Translations under genes and position numbers: made by a program
Shown here: piece by piece, positions 1 through 6,918 of the stretch
How the letters are laid out: each line of letters starts with the position of its first letter
Position numbering within the stretch: position 1 is the stretch's first letter
Notes under the pieces: model-generated
Told to the model about the DNA's origin: nothing
Databases searched by the model: none
Seen by the model: the letters and a program-made list of their open reading frames with translations, nothing else
Source: Aestuariivirga litoralis
GTDB lineage: Bacteria > Pseudomonadota > Alphaproteobacteria > Rhizobiales > Aestuariivirgaceae
Length of the DNA stretch: 33,152 bases
Reading direction: 5' to 3'
Assembly: GCF_015714715.1 (NCBI RefSeq)
Contig: NZ_WAHS01000003.1
Coordinates: 1 to 33,152, forward strand

Positions 1-1202
1 GCCGGAAAACTGCGTAACTCTACTCCCCGGAAATTGGTCTTTGGAATATCGGTCGCACGATCGGCTTCACCACGCCTCTGGTTGATCTCCGCCTCAATCG
101 CGCGCATTTCCCGATAAGCGATCACGAGAAAGTTGCCTGAGCCGCAGGCCGGGTCAAACACCCTGATGCGCGCCATGCGGTTACGCAGATTGAGCAGCTT
201 GCGGGTATTATCCCCAGCCTCTGCCATCTTCTCGCGCAGATCATCTAAAAATAGCGGATTGAGCACTTTCAAAATGTTAGGCACGCTGGTGTAGTGCATG
301 CCAAGCGCGCCGCGCTCTTCGTCATCGGTTACAGCCTGGATCATCGACCCGAAAATATCGGGATTGATTTTCTGCCAGTTCAATGCACCTACTTTAAGCA
401 GATAGGTGCGGGCAATTTTACTAAAGCGCGGCACCTCGGTGCTGCCAGAAAAAAGGCCCCCGTTCACATAAGGGAGGGAATCGACCCAACGGGGTAGTTT
501 TTTTACAGCCCGTTCATCCCCTTTGGTGTTCATCGCTGTGAAGATTGTCGATATCACTTGGTGGGTGTTCGTCGCATCACTGGAGCTCATCTTGGCCACA
601 GTGTCGCTAAACAACGCGGTGCCGGTAAAAATCCCCGTATCCTCGGCAAAGAAACAAAATATCAGCCGGGCCATAAAATGGTTCATAGCCTCACGCTGGG
701 CGGCAGTATCCCAATCAGGATTTACCTTCAAAAGCTCCACATAGAGCCGGTTGAGGCGACCGGTGGCCTTAATATCAAAGGCGCTTTCGCGGATTGGCTG
801 AATGGTTGATATGCCGGCCAAAGGCAGGAAAAAGCCGAAGTGGTCGGGAAAGCTCGGATAGTCGCACACAATCGGCGCTTCATCCGATCCCAGCTCCTCA
901 GCCTCAAACGTCTCACCGTCGGTCGCGACGATGAACTTGGCTTTCCAGCGTGCTGTCGCCGGGCTTGAGCGGAGCGCATCCAAGGTCTGGCTCACTGCCC
1001 CAGGCGTTGCAACAGCAAGGTGGATATGGTCTCGCTGGAGTACGCCGCCGAGATCTGATTTGTTCATTTCCCCTGATCGCAGCCGCTTGAGCGTCGTATC
1101 CTTGCGCCCGAAGGCCTCCAGGAACGCGTAGGGGAATTCAGCCCGATCGAACGGCCGCTCCGCTAGCCCAGATATGGCTTCTTCGATTTCTACCGCGTTC
1201 AT
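1..1202 (-). CDS. MmeI-like class I SAM-dependent DNA methyltransferase, N-terminal part (gene continues across the window ends)
   Basis: This is the first 400 codons of a DNA adenine methyltransferase read on the minus strand from an ATG at 1202. The frame leaves the window open at position 1 and continues in phase from 33152 to the stop at 31565, giving 929 residues if the molecule is circular. The SAM-binding motif I (FDPACGSGNF) is near residues 349-358. The N-terminal 130 residues resemble the corresponding domain of MmeI/YeeA-type proteins, but I see no D...ExK nuclease motif there, so the protein probably modifies only. It heads a coupled operon with a helicase and a GIY-YIG nuclease. 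The role in a restriction-modification system is inferred from family knowledge and neighbours. A 33-codon ORF ends 8 nt upstream but is not convincing. Confidence 0.88.
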   Translation of the reverse strand, partial: MNAVEIEEAISGLAERPFDRAEFPYAFLEAFGRKDTTLKRLRSGEMNKSDLGGVLQRDHIHLAVATPGAVSQTLDALRSSPATARWKAKFIVATDGETFEAEELGSDEAPIVCDYPSFPDHFGFFLPLAGISTIQPIRESAFDIKATGRLNRLYVELLKVNPDWDTAAQREAMNHFMARLIFCFFAEDTGIFTGTALFSDTVAKMSSSDATNTHQVISTIFTAMNTKGDERAVKKLPRWVDSLPYVNGGLFSGSTEVPRFSKIARTYLLKVGALNWQKINPDIFGSMIQAVTDDEERGALGMHYTSVPNILKVLNPLFLDDLREKMAEAGDNTRKLLNLRNRMARIRVFDPACGSGNFLVIAYREMRAIEAEINQRRGEADRATDIPKTNFRGVELRSFP

Positions 1203-1527
1203 TAAATTCTTAGCTCTGTTTGTGCCAATATCTGGCCTTTAGCCCAACAAATCGAGCCGCGTCGCTGATCGTGGCGTCGGAGTGTTTTGAGTTCACTTTT
1301 GGATCGGGCATGATTGGCATCCTACCAGAACTGCTCAATTTTACGAGAGGGCCGGATGCTATCTTTGACGTCTGCTTATAGGCAGTGGCTTGCAGATGTT
1401 CTGCAACCCTGCCCGTATGACGAATACCGGGGATGGCGGGGCAAGGGATCTTTGCGGCGGCCGCAACGCAGTGAGGCTCGGGAACCGCACCCTTGCCGTG
1501 TCGAGGGGCAGCGTCCCATAATGCGGT
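1203..1527. other. Divergent intergenic region
   Basis: This 325-base spacer separates the minus-strand restriction operon from the plus-strand gene at 1528 and must carry promoters for both. I see no convincing -35/-10 pair or operator. A 33-codon minus-strand ORF ending at 1210 has an SD-like TAGGA upstream of its ATG (near 1310), but nothing else supports it. Confidence 0.4.
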
Positions 1528-2964
1528 ATGCGTCTCGTGCCTCGTTGGGAATTTGATATCTACGCTCTCGCGCTCCCGCGCGGTCATGGATTTGGCGATA
1601 ATCCGCCCATTGGTGCCTGGGGCAGTGATGATGGCAAAAACATGGGTATCGTCACACGCCATGTGGAAAGCAAGAATATCGGCACCATTGTCATGCGCCG
1701 GCGTGCTGACGCGGTCTGGGAAGTCATCAAACGTGAGGCTGGCTTCGCGAGCGTGGACGCTGCGAAAAAGGCTCTGGAGCCGGATCTCGCCGAAAATCTG
1801 CCGCCCGCGCCAATGCCGCCTGGAACGAGGCCGCTGCGATCACTCTTCGATTTTGGCGACCGTGAGCCAAACGAGATGTTTCGCTACCTGGTCAACAAGG
1901 CCCATCAGCCGGCCGCATGGGCTCTCACACAGATCTATATGTCTTTCCCCAAACCTGATCGCAATTGGGTGAGTGACTGCCAATCGAACCACTTTCACAC
2001 GCGGCTCTGGGAAGCGCAGCTGCTGGCATCACTCCGGGAACAAGGCCTTCTGGTTGAACAGCCGGTCGAGTCCCCCGATTTCCGAATTCAGAACAAGCGA
2101 GGCGGCGAGGCCTGGATTGAAGCCGTCACGGCCAATCCCCCGGCCGATTATAACCACATGAACGCGCCGATCGCCGACATGCCCACGGAAAAAGAGGAGG
2201 TTTTCTTTGGGCCCGCCGCGTTGCGGTTTGCCAAAACCATCGGGAATAAGCTGGAGCGCAACTATGACCAGATGGACCATGTCAAAGGTAAACCCTTTGT
2301 CCTGGCGATCGCGGATTTCCACGCGGGCGGCTCGATGATATGGAGCCGTGAAGGGCTCACGGGCTATCTGCTCGGCGCCGGCGCGACCGTTGCTGAGGTG
2401 AATGGCAAACCTCAAGCGGTCCCCTTGCCGGCCGAATTCCTTCTAGGCCCCGCGAAATTTCCCGCAGGCCTCTTCCGTGATGACAAACATGCCGGTCTCG
2501 CGGCCGTGGTGTTCACCAACGCTTGCTCGATCTCGAAATTGAGCCGCGTGCCGATCTCGGCCGCGGCAACCGCTCCTGAAGGATATCGGTTCACGCGCAT
2601 GGGTGTATTTTTTGATCGCACGCCCGGCGCTCTGAAACCGCGGCCGTTTTGCCTCGACATTACAAGCGAAGAGTATCGTGCCCTCTGGCCGCAAGGCTTT
2701 GAACCATGGACGGCGGAGCTCGAAGTCTTTCATAACCCGTTCGCCCGTCATCCCCTGCCCTTCGATCTCCTGCCGGAAGCAACCCATTGGTTTGAAGTGA
2801 AGGGCGAGTGGATGTGCCAGTCTTTCTATGAGACCTCCATCCTCTGGTCTCGCACACGCATCGACAATGCGGATCAGCCGCCCTTCACGATGGCAGACAT
2901 TGAGCGCGGAATGGCGGAGCTCTTAGAAAAAGAGGGCGCGCAAAAGCCGGCATCGCCGGCCTAG
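1528..2964 (+). CDS. Hypothetical protein with possible PD-(D/E)xK-like core
   Basis: The 478-residue protein is of unrecognised family. The ATG at 1528 is the earliest possible start because an in-frame stop lies at 1519-1521. The SD is weak: a GAGGGG about 20 nt upstream is too far to be ideal. No signal peptide or membrane segment is visible. In the middle, E162, the PDF motif at D184 and the strand ending WIEAV (E198) have the order and spacing of a restriction-endonuclease-like fold. The usual final lysine is not obvious (ExV rather than ExK), so this is a weak inference. The gene stands alone, divergent from the methyltransferase operon. It could be a nuclease-fold accessory protein or an inactive relative. 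Confidence 0.75.
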   Translation: MRLVPRWEFDIYALALPRGHGFGDNPPIGAWGSDDGKNMGIVTRHVESKNIGTIVMRRRADAVWEVIKREAGFASVDAAKKALEPDLAENLPPAPMPPGTRPLRSLFDFGDREPNEMFRYLVNKAHQPAAWALTQIYMSFPKPDRNWVSDCQSNHFHTRLWEAQLLASLREQGLLVEQPVESPDFRIQNKRGGEAWIEAVTANPPADYNHMNAPIADMPTEKEEVFFGPAALRFAKTIGNKLERNYDQMDHVKGKPFVLAIADFHAGGSMIWSREGLTGYLLGAGATVAEVNGKPQAVPLPAEFLLGPAKFPAGLFRDDKHAGLAAVVFTNACSISKLSRVPISAAATAPEGYRFTRMGVFFDRTPGALKPRPFCLDITSEEYRALWPQGFEPWTAELEVFHNPFARHPLPFDLLPEATHWFEVKGEWMCQSFYETSILWSRTRIDNADQPPFTMADIERGMAELLEKEGAQKPASPA

Positions 2965-3078
2965 CACGCCATGGCCAGCTTGTCCGGTCTGGAGGGCAGC
3001 CGCAGGAGCCCGAAGGGCGGGACCGACTGCGCCCGGCCAGCTGGTGCGATGTGAAATAATCCAGCGTGTTAGCTCATC

Positions 3079-3195
3079 TTGTATTCACACGGGCCCCACG
3101 CTATATAGGAATAATATCACGCATGCCGTTTCCCCTCCGGAAATGGTTTCCGTCAACGCCTTCCCGGCGTGACGGGAAGCAACCGGAGAAATCCA
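3079..3195 (+). promoter_or_regulatory. Possible promoter and structured 5' leader
   Basis: A weak sigma-70-like pair, TTGTAT (3079-3084) and TATATA (3102-3107), is spaced by 17 bases. The leader after it contains two perfect hairpins: CGGAAA/TTTCCG (3138-3152) and CTTCCCG/CGGGAAG (3160-3179). A GGAGAA ribosome-binding site follows, just before the ATG at 3196. The stem next to the SD could modulate translation. The promoter call is a by-eye match only. Confidence 0.35.
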
Positions 3196-3375
3196 ATGGC
3201 CAAGAAGCCAGACTATATCGCTTACAGCGTTGCCGGCGAAGGTGACGCTGCCCAATGGACTGAAATCGGCGCCGCCTGGAATCACACGAATGGCAGTGGT
3301 CTCAATGTCGAGCTGAAGGCTCTGCCTCTCGGCCGGCTGGTGCTTCGCAAGCCCAAGGAAAAGGACAAGGACTGA
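3196..3375 (+). CDS. Small conserved plasmid protein (paralogue of 18389-18604)
   Basis: The 59-residue protein is of unknown function. The ATG at 3196 was chosen over an in-frame upstream start because GGAGAA lies 6 nt before it. Its sequence pattern (IAY, then V-GEG, WTEIGA-W-H, G-G-N, LKALP, GRLV-RK) is shared almost position for position with the small protein at 18389-18604, so the plasmid carries two diverged copies. It is hydrophilic with a lysine-rich tail and has no membrane segment. I do not recognise a named domain. It stands alone, and a 7-bp hairpin follows its stop. Confidence 0.75.
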   Translation: MAKKPDYIAYSVAGEGDAAQWTEIGAAWNHTNGSGLNVELKALPLGRLVLRKPKEKDKD

Positions 3376-3390
3376 TTTTCCGGTGGGGAC

Positions 3391-3414
3391 GCTTTCGCTA
3401 CCATTGACGAAAGC
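3391..3414 (+). terminator. Hairpin after the 59-aa gene
   Basis: A perfect 7-bp stem GCTTTCG/CGAAAGC (3391-3397 with 3408-3414) lies 15 bases after the stop codon. There is no T tract, so it may be an mRNA 3'-end stabiliser or a weak terminator. Confidence 0.4.
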
Positions 3415-3419
3415 AGGAT

Positions 3420-3599
3420 CTGTGAGCGTTCCTAGCTCTCATAAGGTCCACTCTTCAAAGATGTTGGTAGCTTCTTTTGAAGACAGTGCGGGATGTTACT
3501 AGCGTCATCCGGCACGAAGCGATCGAGGTGCGTACACGCTTCTTTCGTTCCCATGCGGAACGGACAGGGCGCTCCATCGTGGCGCCCTGTCCGCCTTTT
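3420..3599 (+). ncRNA. Candidate structured small RNA 1
   Basis: No credible gene is present. Three stems follow one another: GAAGCG/CGCTTC (3516-3521 with 3537-3542), CGTTCC/GGAACG (3546-3551 with 3557-3562), and then the terminator at 3561-3593. An additional TCTTCAAA/TTTGAAGA pairing lies near 3450-3485. A densely folded segment ending in a strong intrinsic terminator suggests a small RNA or a long regulatory 3' UTR of the 59-aa gene. The 5' end is not defined because I see no clear promoter. Confidence 0.45.
3561..3599 (+). terminator. Rho-independent terminator 1
   Basis: A perfect 12-bp GC-rich stem (3561-3572 with 3582-3593) has a 9-base loop and is followed by CCTTTT. Confidence 0.8.
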
Positions 3600-3649
3600 G
3601 GTCGGAACAAGCTGTCTCATTGTTAATTGTCAATGTGAGGAAAACAACT

Positions 3650-3686
3650 AATAGTGTTCGGGATTCTCCAATCACACTATTTTTTC
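3650..3686 (+). repeat. Inverted repeat of partition-like half-sites followed by T run
   Basis: AATAGTGT (3650-3657) and ACACTATT (3674-3681) form an inverted repeat followed directly by T residues. The half-sites match those of the partition centromere (TAGTGTT/AACACTA) found at 15006-15023 and 16071-16370. It can be read either as an AU-rich terminator or as an ectopic binding site for the ribbon-helix-helix partition protein. It lies just upstream of a promoter-like TTGACT. Confidence 0.45.
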
Positions 3687-3716
3687 TTGACTAACAAAGC
3701 GAAACGGCTCTTTATC
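3687..3716 (+). promoter_or_regulatory. Possible promoter of small RNA 2
   Basis: TTGACT at 3687-3692 is followed after 18 bases by TTTATC (3711-3716). It is a moderate sigma-70-like match located just upstream of the second structured segment. Confidence 0.35.
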
Positions 3717-3721
3717 CGGCC

Positions 3722-3973
3722 AACTAACGCATAATTTTTCACCTTTTCCGTTGAAGGACGCTCTCGCGAGCCTTCAGCGGGAGCAATATTCACCTTGAGA
3801 TGGTCGAAGCTCTCAATGTGATAGTGACGGGGCGTTCAGACGTCGCCCCCCACGTAAGACGAGCGGAAGGCCTAAGATACCTCTTAGTCAGTCGACGTGA
3901 AATTCCACGCCTCGCTCGATCCTTATCGGAAGAAAGACAGGGTCCCACCATTGAGGGGCCCTGTTCTTTTTTT
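3722..3973 (+). ncRNA. Candidate structured small RNA 2
   Basis: No credible gene is present. Predicted pairings by eye include TGAAGG...CTC with GAG...CCTTCA (about 3752-3778) and GGGGCG/CGCCCC (about 3828-3848). A three-way-junction-like set follows: an outer GAGCG/CGCTC pair (about 3861-3916) enclosing CTAAG/CTTAG and CGTG/CACG stems. It ends in a strong terminator. The arrangement suggests a discrete folded RNA. Its target or ligand is unknown. Confidence 0.5.
3936..3973 (+). terminator. Rho-independent terminator 2
   Basis: A 10-bp stem (ACAGGG-T-CCC at 3937-3946 with GGG-G-CCCTGT at 3955-3964, one G:T pair) is followed by TCTTTTTTT. Confidence 0.88.
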
Positions 3974-4098
3974 GGCCCCTTGACCAAACATTAACTCCTC
4001 ATTAACCATAGTCTTCCGCGGGAAACTGCCGAGGGCTTCGACCCCCTTGAAACAGTGAGACCCGTTTAACGTCTGTGACCTTAGAAGGAGGACACTCA

Positions 4099-4131
4099 AT
4101 GGTCTCCCGGTTATCTCCCAGAAGAATTTAG
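4099..4131 (+). CDS. Possible 10-residue leader peptide
   Basis: An ATG at 4099 sits 7 nt after a near-perfect AAGGAGG Shine-Dalgarno, the strongest one seen in the window. It opens a 10-codon ORF (MVSRLSPRRI) that ends at TAG 4129-4131. The ORF stops 5 nt before the long-range RNA stem and about 145 nt before a terminator. It contains tandem AGA-AGA arginine codons, which are typically rare in GC-rich alphaproteobacteria. A strong SD on such a short ORF suggests that ribosome position, not the peptide, is the output. This is inference. Confidence 0.45.
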   Translation: MVSRLSPRRI

Positions 4132-4275
4132 GCTCACTGCTGTTCGGTTCGGAAAAGGCTAACTCCGTACAGAGCGCGCAAGATGTACACCCACCCCGCG
4201 GGCACAAATAACGGGGACGGTGTAGAGGGATCTTCGAGTCGCAACCGAACCTTCAGCAGCAGATGAGCAGGTATC

Positions 4276-4309
4276 GAAGCCAGGGTGTACGCCCTGGCTT
4301 CTTTCATTT
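4276..4309 (+). terminator. Rho-independent terminator 3
   Basis: A perfect 10-bp stem GAAGCCAGGG/CCCTGGCTTC (4276-4285 with 4292-4301) has a 6-base loop and is followed by TTTCATTT. Confidence 0.82.
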
Positions 4310-4386
4310 CAGCTTCACATCTGAACTCGCCGTTGCGCAGTTGTCGCCATGGATGGCGCGTGCCTTCGGCTACCTGGAGTAACACA

Positions 4387-5859
4387 ATGAACTTCATCCT
4401 TCCGCCTAAAAACTTCGAGGATGGCGGCCTCGAAAGCACTGTGGGCGTCGTCGAGAGCGGCGGCCAACGCTGGATCGGGCACGACGAGTTTGCCAGCAAG
4501 TATCGTATCCGTGAATCGGCTTTCGATATGGGCAAGAACAACGAGCCTGCGGCTAACGCGCCGGACTCTGAACCCACGAACCGCATCAAGACCTACATGG
4601 CAAAGGCTCTGGAAAACAACGAAACCCAGGCCGAACAAGCTATGTCGGCCGCAGGTATCGAGATCAGCGCCCTTCCGATCTCGGAGCTCAGCCATGAAAT
4701 GGCTGTCGCCAGCATCGAGGAAGGCAACTCGGAATATCTCGACAAAAACGCGGATGCATTGATCACTGCCTCTGACAAGGCTGGCAAATGCCAGCGGGAA
4801 GAAGCGGCGTTCAAACACCTTCGCGGGCTTACACGCGCCTCCCGGCATGCAGAAAATCCGCTGGATCCTGCAATCCTGGCTTTCGTCTTGGTGTTTCTGG
4901 AAGCGGCCGGCAACGTGTTCTTCTTCGCCGGTGGTTATGATGGCGGCCTGATTAGTGCGGCAGTGCTTACCTTCACGGTGAGCATCGTCAACGTCGTGCT
5001 GCTGGGCTTTTTCTGCACGGGTTTTCTGGGTTCACGTCTCGCGCTCAGCTCACCGTTCCCTCTTGGTCGCGCCGTCGGATGGTTCTTTCTGACGGCCGGC
5101 ATCTCTGTGAGCTTCGTCCTCAACCTCCTGCTGGCGCACTACCGCGATCTCGCCATGCAAGCGGAAGCGGTCCAGTTCTCGCACGCCCTCCCGGTCCTTC
5201 TGCGGCCGTGGCTCTGGCTTCAGCTGAATGACTTCATGTCATTCGCGCTTTTCCTGGTCGGTTTGGGGTGCTTCCTCATGGGCGCCTGGAAAGGCCGCTA
5301 TGCCTATGACTCGGTCTGGGGGTTCGCAACGGTTGCGCGCGCGGCTCGTGAAAGCGAGGAAGCGCGAGACGAGCTGCGCGATAAGCTCAAGGCGCAAGTG
5401 CATGAACGTGTGAATCAGGTGAAAGCCAAGATTCAGACCGCGCATGAAGCGGACGCTGCCACGATGCAAAAACATCGTGAAACGCTGGCCCGGACTGAAC
5501 GCCGGGTGAGCGATCTGGAGCGGGCGCGGCTCACCATCGAGAAGGGCTGCCATCGTCTCTGGGCGGAAGTCTTCGAGATTATCCGCCGAATTCGGGGCCA
5601 GGACATTGTTCTGCCCGAGTGGACTATGCATCCGCCCAAACTCGAAGCGCCGGGCAAGGACTTTGAATCCCGGATGGTCGTTTTGAGGGACATGGTCGCG
5701 GCGGCCGAAGCCACCCACAAAAACAACTATCAGGAAGTTCTCGCGTTCTCGAAGGCTCTCCCGCGCTTGCGCGAGAAGGTCACGCAGGACTTCCTGGCGA
5801 AGATCGCGGAGTGTGAACGCCGCGGCGACGGCTATGCCCAAGTGAAGGTGCAATCATGA
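4387..5859 (+). CDS. Four-TM membrane protein with long cytoplasmic coiled coil
   Basis: The 490-residue membrane protein is of unrecognised family. The ATG at 4387 follows GGAG by 7 nt. An in-frame start further upstream would lie inside the terminator stem, so it was rejected. The hydrophilic N-terminal 155 residues are followed by four hydrophobic segments at about 160-180, 188-212, 225-245 and 282-302, and then by a charged helical region (about 318-390) with coiled-coil character. It overlaps the next gene by the ATGA motif, starting a coupled three-gene unit that leads to the VirD4-like coupling protein. A structural or tethering role in the mobilization apparatus is possible but unproven. 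It could equally be an unrelated membrane stress or exclusion protein. Confidence 0.82.
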   Translation: MNFILPPKNFEDGGLESTVGVVESGGQRWIGHDEFASKYRIRESAFDMGKNNEPAANAPDSEPTNRIKTYMAKALENNETQAEQAMSAAGIEISALPISELSHEMAVASIEEGNSEYLDKNADALITASDKAGKCQREEAAFKHLRGLTRASRHAENPLDPAILAFVLVFLEAAGNVFFFAGGYDGGLISAAVLTFTVSIVNVVLLGFFCTGFLGSRLALSSPFPLGRAVGWFFLTAGISVSFVLNLLLAHYRDLAMQAEAVQFSHALPVLLRPWLWLQLNDFMSFALFLVGLGCFLMGAWKGRYAYDSVWGFATVARAARESEEARDELRDKLKAQVHERVNQVKAKIQTAHEADAATMQKHRETLARTERRVSDLERARLTIEKGCHRLWAEVFEIIRRIRGQDIVLPEWTMHPPKLEAPGKDFESRMVVLRDMVAAAEATHKNNYQEVLAFSKALPRLREKVTQDFLAKIAECERRGDGYAQVKVQS

Positions 5860-6629
5860 AAAAGCACCTGAAGCTCTGGCACGCGGTCTCGCTGCTGACC
5901 ATTCTCTCGATCACAACCGCAGGCGCTTATGTTGGCTTGAAGCCTGGGCATGTAAAAGATGCTCAGGACTGCGTCAGCGATGTGCCGCTGGCGTCTAGCA
6001 CAGTGATGATTGTCGATGCGACGGATCCTCTGACGCCGTTGCATCGGGAACGGCTCGACAGTGAAGCAAAGGGCATGCTGCGTGATAGTCAGCCCGGCGA
6101 CAAGCTGGTCATTCTGGCCATTCATCCCGAAGATGCCCCCTCGGAGCAGTTCGCCAGGTGCAATCCTGGCGCCGAAGGGGGCTTCTCTGACAATGTACGC
6201 AAAGTGGCCAAGCACTACAAGGAAGCCTTCGTGGATCCTCTGGTTGACGCGGTGAATGTGCTCGCAAGCGAGACCGATGCCCCGCGGTCGCCGATCATGG
6301 AAGCCATCACGGCCGCTACGCAGCGGCCGGACTTCGATGGCACCATTGCGAGGCGAAAGCTGATTATCGCATCCGACATGTTGCAGAACACGCCGGGCGA
6401 TTATTCGCAGTACAGCAAAGGTGACATGACGAAGAATTTCTTGGCTTCGTCATTGGCAAAGGGTGACCAGGCGGATCTTAAAGGCGTGGAAGTGGTCGTG
6501 GACTACTTCACGCGCAAGAATGTTCGCCTGCTCCAAGATGACAAGCACCGCGATTTTTGGAGGAAGTGGTTCGTGAATCGTGGTGCCCGAAGTGTGACGT
6601 TCGTCGGTGTCGGGGGAGGAAGCTCATGA
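5856..6629 (+). CDS. Membrane-anchored vWA-like protein
   Basis: The 257-residue protein has an N-terminal hydrophobic anchor (about residues 8-30) and an extracytoplasmic domain. The motif MIVDATDPLT (about residues 51-60) and the following Rossmann-like pattern, including a later strand RKLIIASDML, resemble von Willebrand A-like domains of plasmid and ICE proteins, where D-x-T-D-P-L-(T/S) replaces the classical MIDAS DxSxS. Its start overlaps the stop of the four-TM gene (ATGA) and its stop overlaps the next start, so the three are translationally coupled. It probably forms a complex with the four-TM protein at the inner membrane. The function is unknown. Confidence 0.8.
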   Translation: MKKHLKLWHAVSLLTILSITTAGAYVGLKPGHVKDAQDCVSDVPLASSTVMIVDATDPLTPLHRERLDSEAKGMLRDSQPGDKLVILAIHPEDAPSEQFARCNPGAEGGFSDNVRKVAKHYKEAFVDPLVDAVNVLASETDAPRSPIMEAITAATQRPDFDGTIARRKLIIASDMLQNTPGDYSQYSKGDMTKNFLASSLAKGDQADLKGVEVVVDYFTRKNVRLLQDDKHRDFWRKWFVNRGARSVTFVGVGGGSS

Positions 6630-6853
6630 AATTCGTCTTCATGATCTTGGAGATGATGCTCCGGCTGGCCTTTATGTTGACCTTCGGCCTGCTTCAGATC
6701 TTCCTCACCCTGCTAGGGGGCCTTGTCCAGGCGCTCGTGAACCGCGCTACGAGGCCTTCAGGCTACCAGCCTTCGCCGATGCCTGTTCGGGAAGCAAAAC
6801 GCATCGAGAGGGCGCCACAAGCGCCCCCTCAGCGCCGCTCTCCGTGGCTTTAG
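6626..6853 (+). CDS. Small membrane peptide
   Basis: The 75-residue protein has a long hydrophobic N-terminal half (about residues 2-40) and a proline/arginine-rich tail. The ATG at 6626 overlaps the preceding TGA (ATGA), and GGGAGGAAGC provides an SD. It completes the coupled membrane unit and immediately precedes the coupling-protein gene. It may be a small partner of the T4CP or of the four-TM protein. No domain is recognised. Confidence 0.7.
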   Translation: MKFVFMILEMMLRLAFMLTFGLLQIFLTLLGGLVQALVNRATRPSGYQPSPMPVREAKRIERAPQAPPQRRSPWL

Positions 6854-6865
6854 ACGATTGCACAT

Positions 6866-6892
6866 GGGGGAGGCAGCTTGTTTGCCTCCCCC
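6866..6892 (+). terminator. Intercistronic hairpin
   Basis: A perfect 10-bp stem GGGGGAGGCA/TGCCTCCCCC (6866-6875 with 6883-6892) has a 7-base loop. It lies between the membrane peptide and the coupling-protein gene. It lacks a T tract, so it may be a partial terminator or an mRNA processing/stability element that sets the level of the T4CP. Confidence 0.5.
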
Positions 6893-6918
6893 TCCTCTCT
6901 CAATGACACTGGTGCAAC

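Larger units (their letters stand above)
3979..4310 (+). ncRNA. Candidate structured leader or small RNA 3
   Basis: A promoter-like TTGACC near 3979 with TAACCA 17 bases later precedes a leader that contains a 10-codon ORF (4099-4131). A long-range stem follows, CTGCTG plus GGTTCGG (4137-4142, 4146-4152) pairing with CCGAACC plus CAGCAG (4245-4251, 4254-4259). It encloses about 90 bases with further small stems, and a terminator comes right after it at 4276-4301. The layout of leader peptide, closed RNA domain and terminator, 85 bases before the membrane-protein gene at 4387, is what an attenuator or riboswitch-like regulator of the downstream operon would look like. I do not recognise a known class. 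Confidence 0.5.

Noticed and set aside
1210-1320. Short minus-strand ORF ending 8 nt before the methyltransferase start
   Set aside because: Only 33 codons with a modest SD and no recognisable features; the longer version overlaps the start of the gene at 1528.
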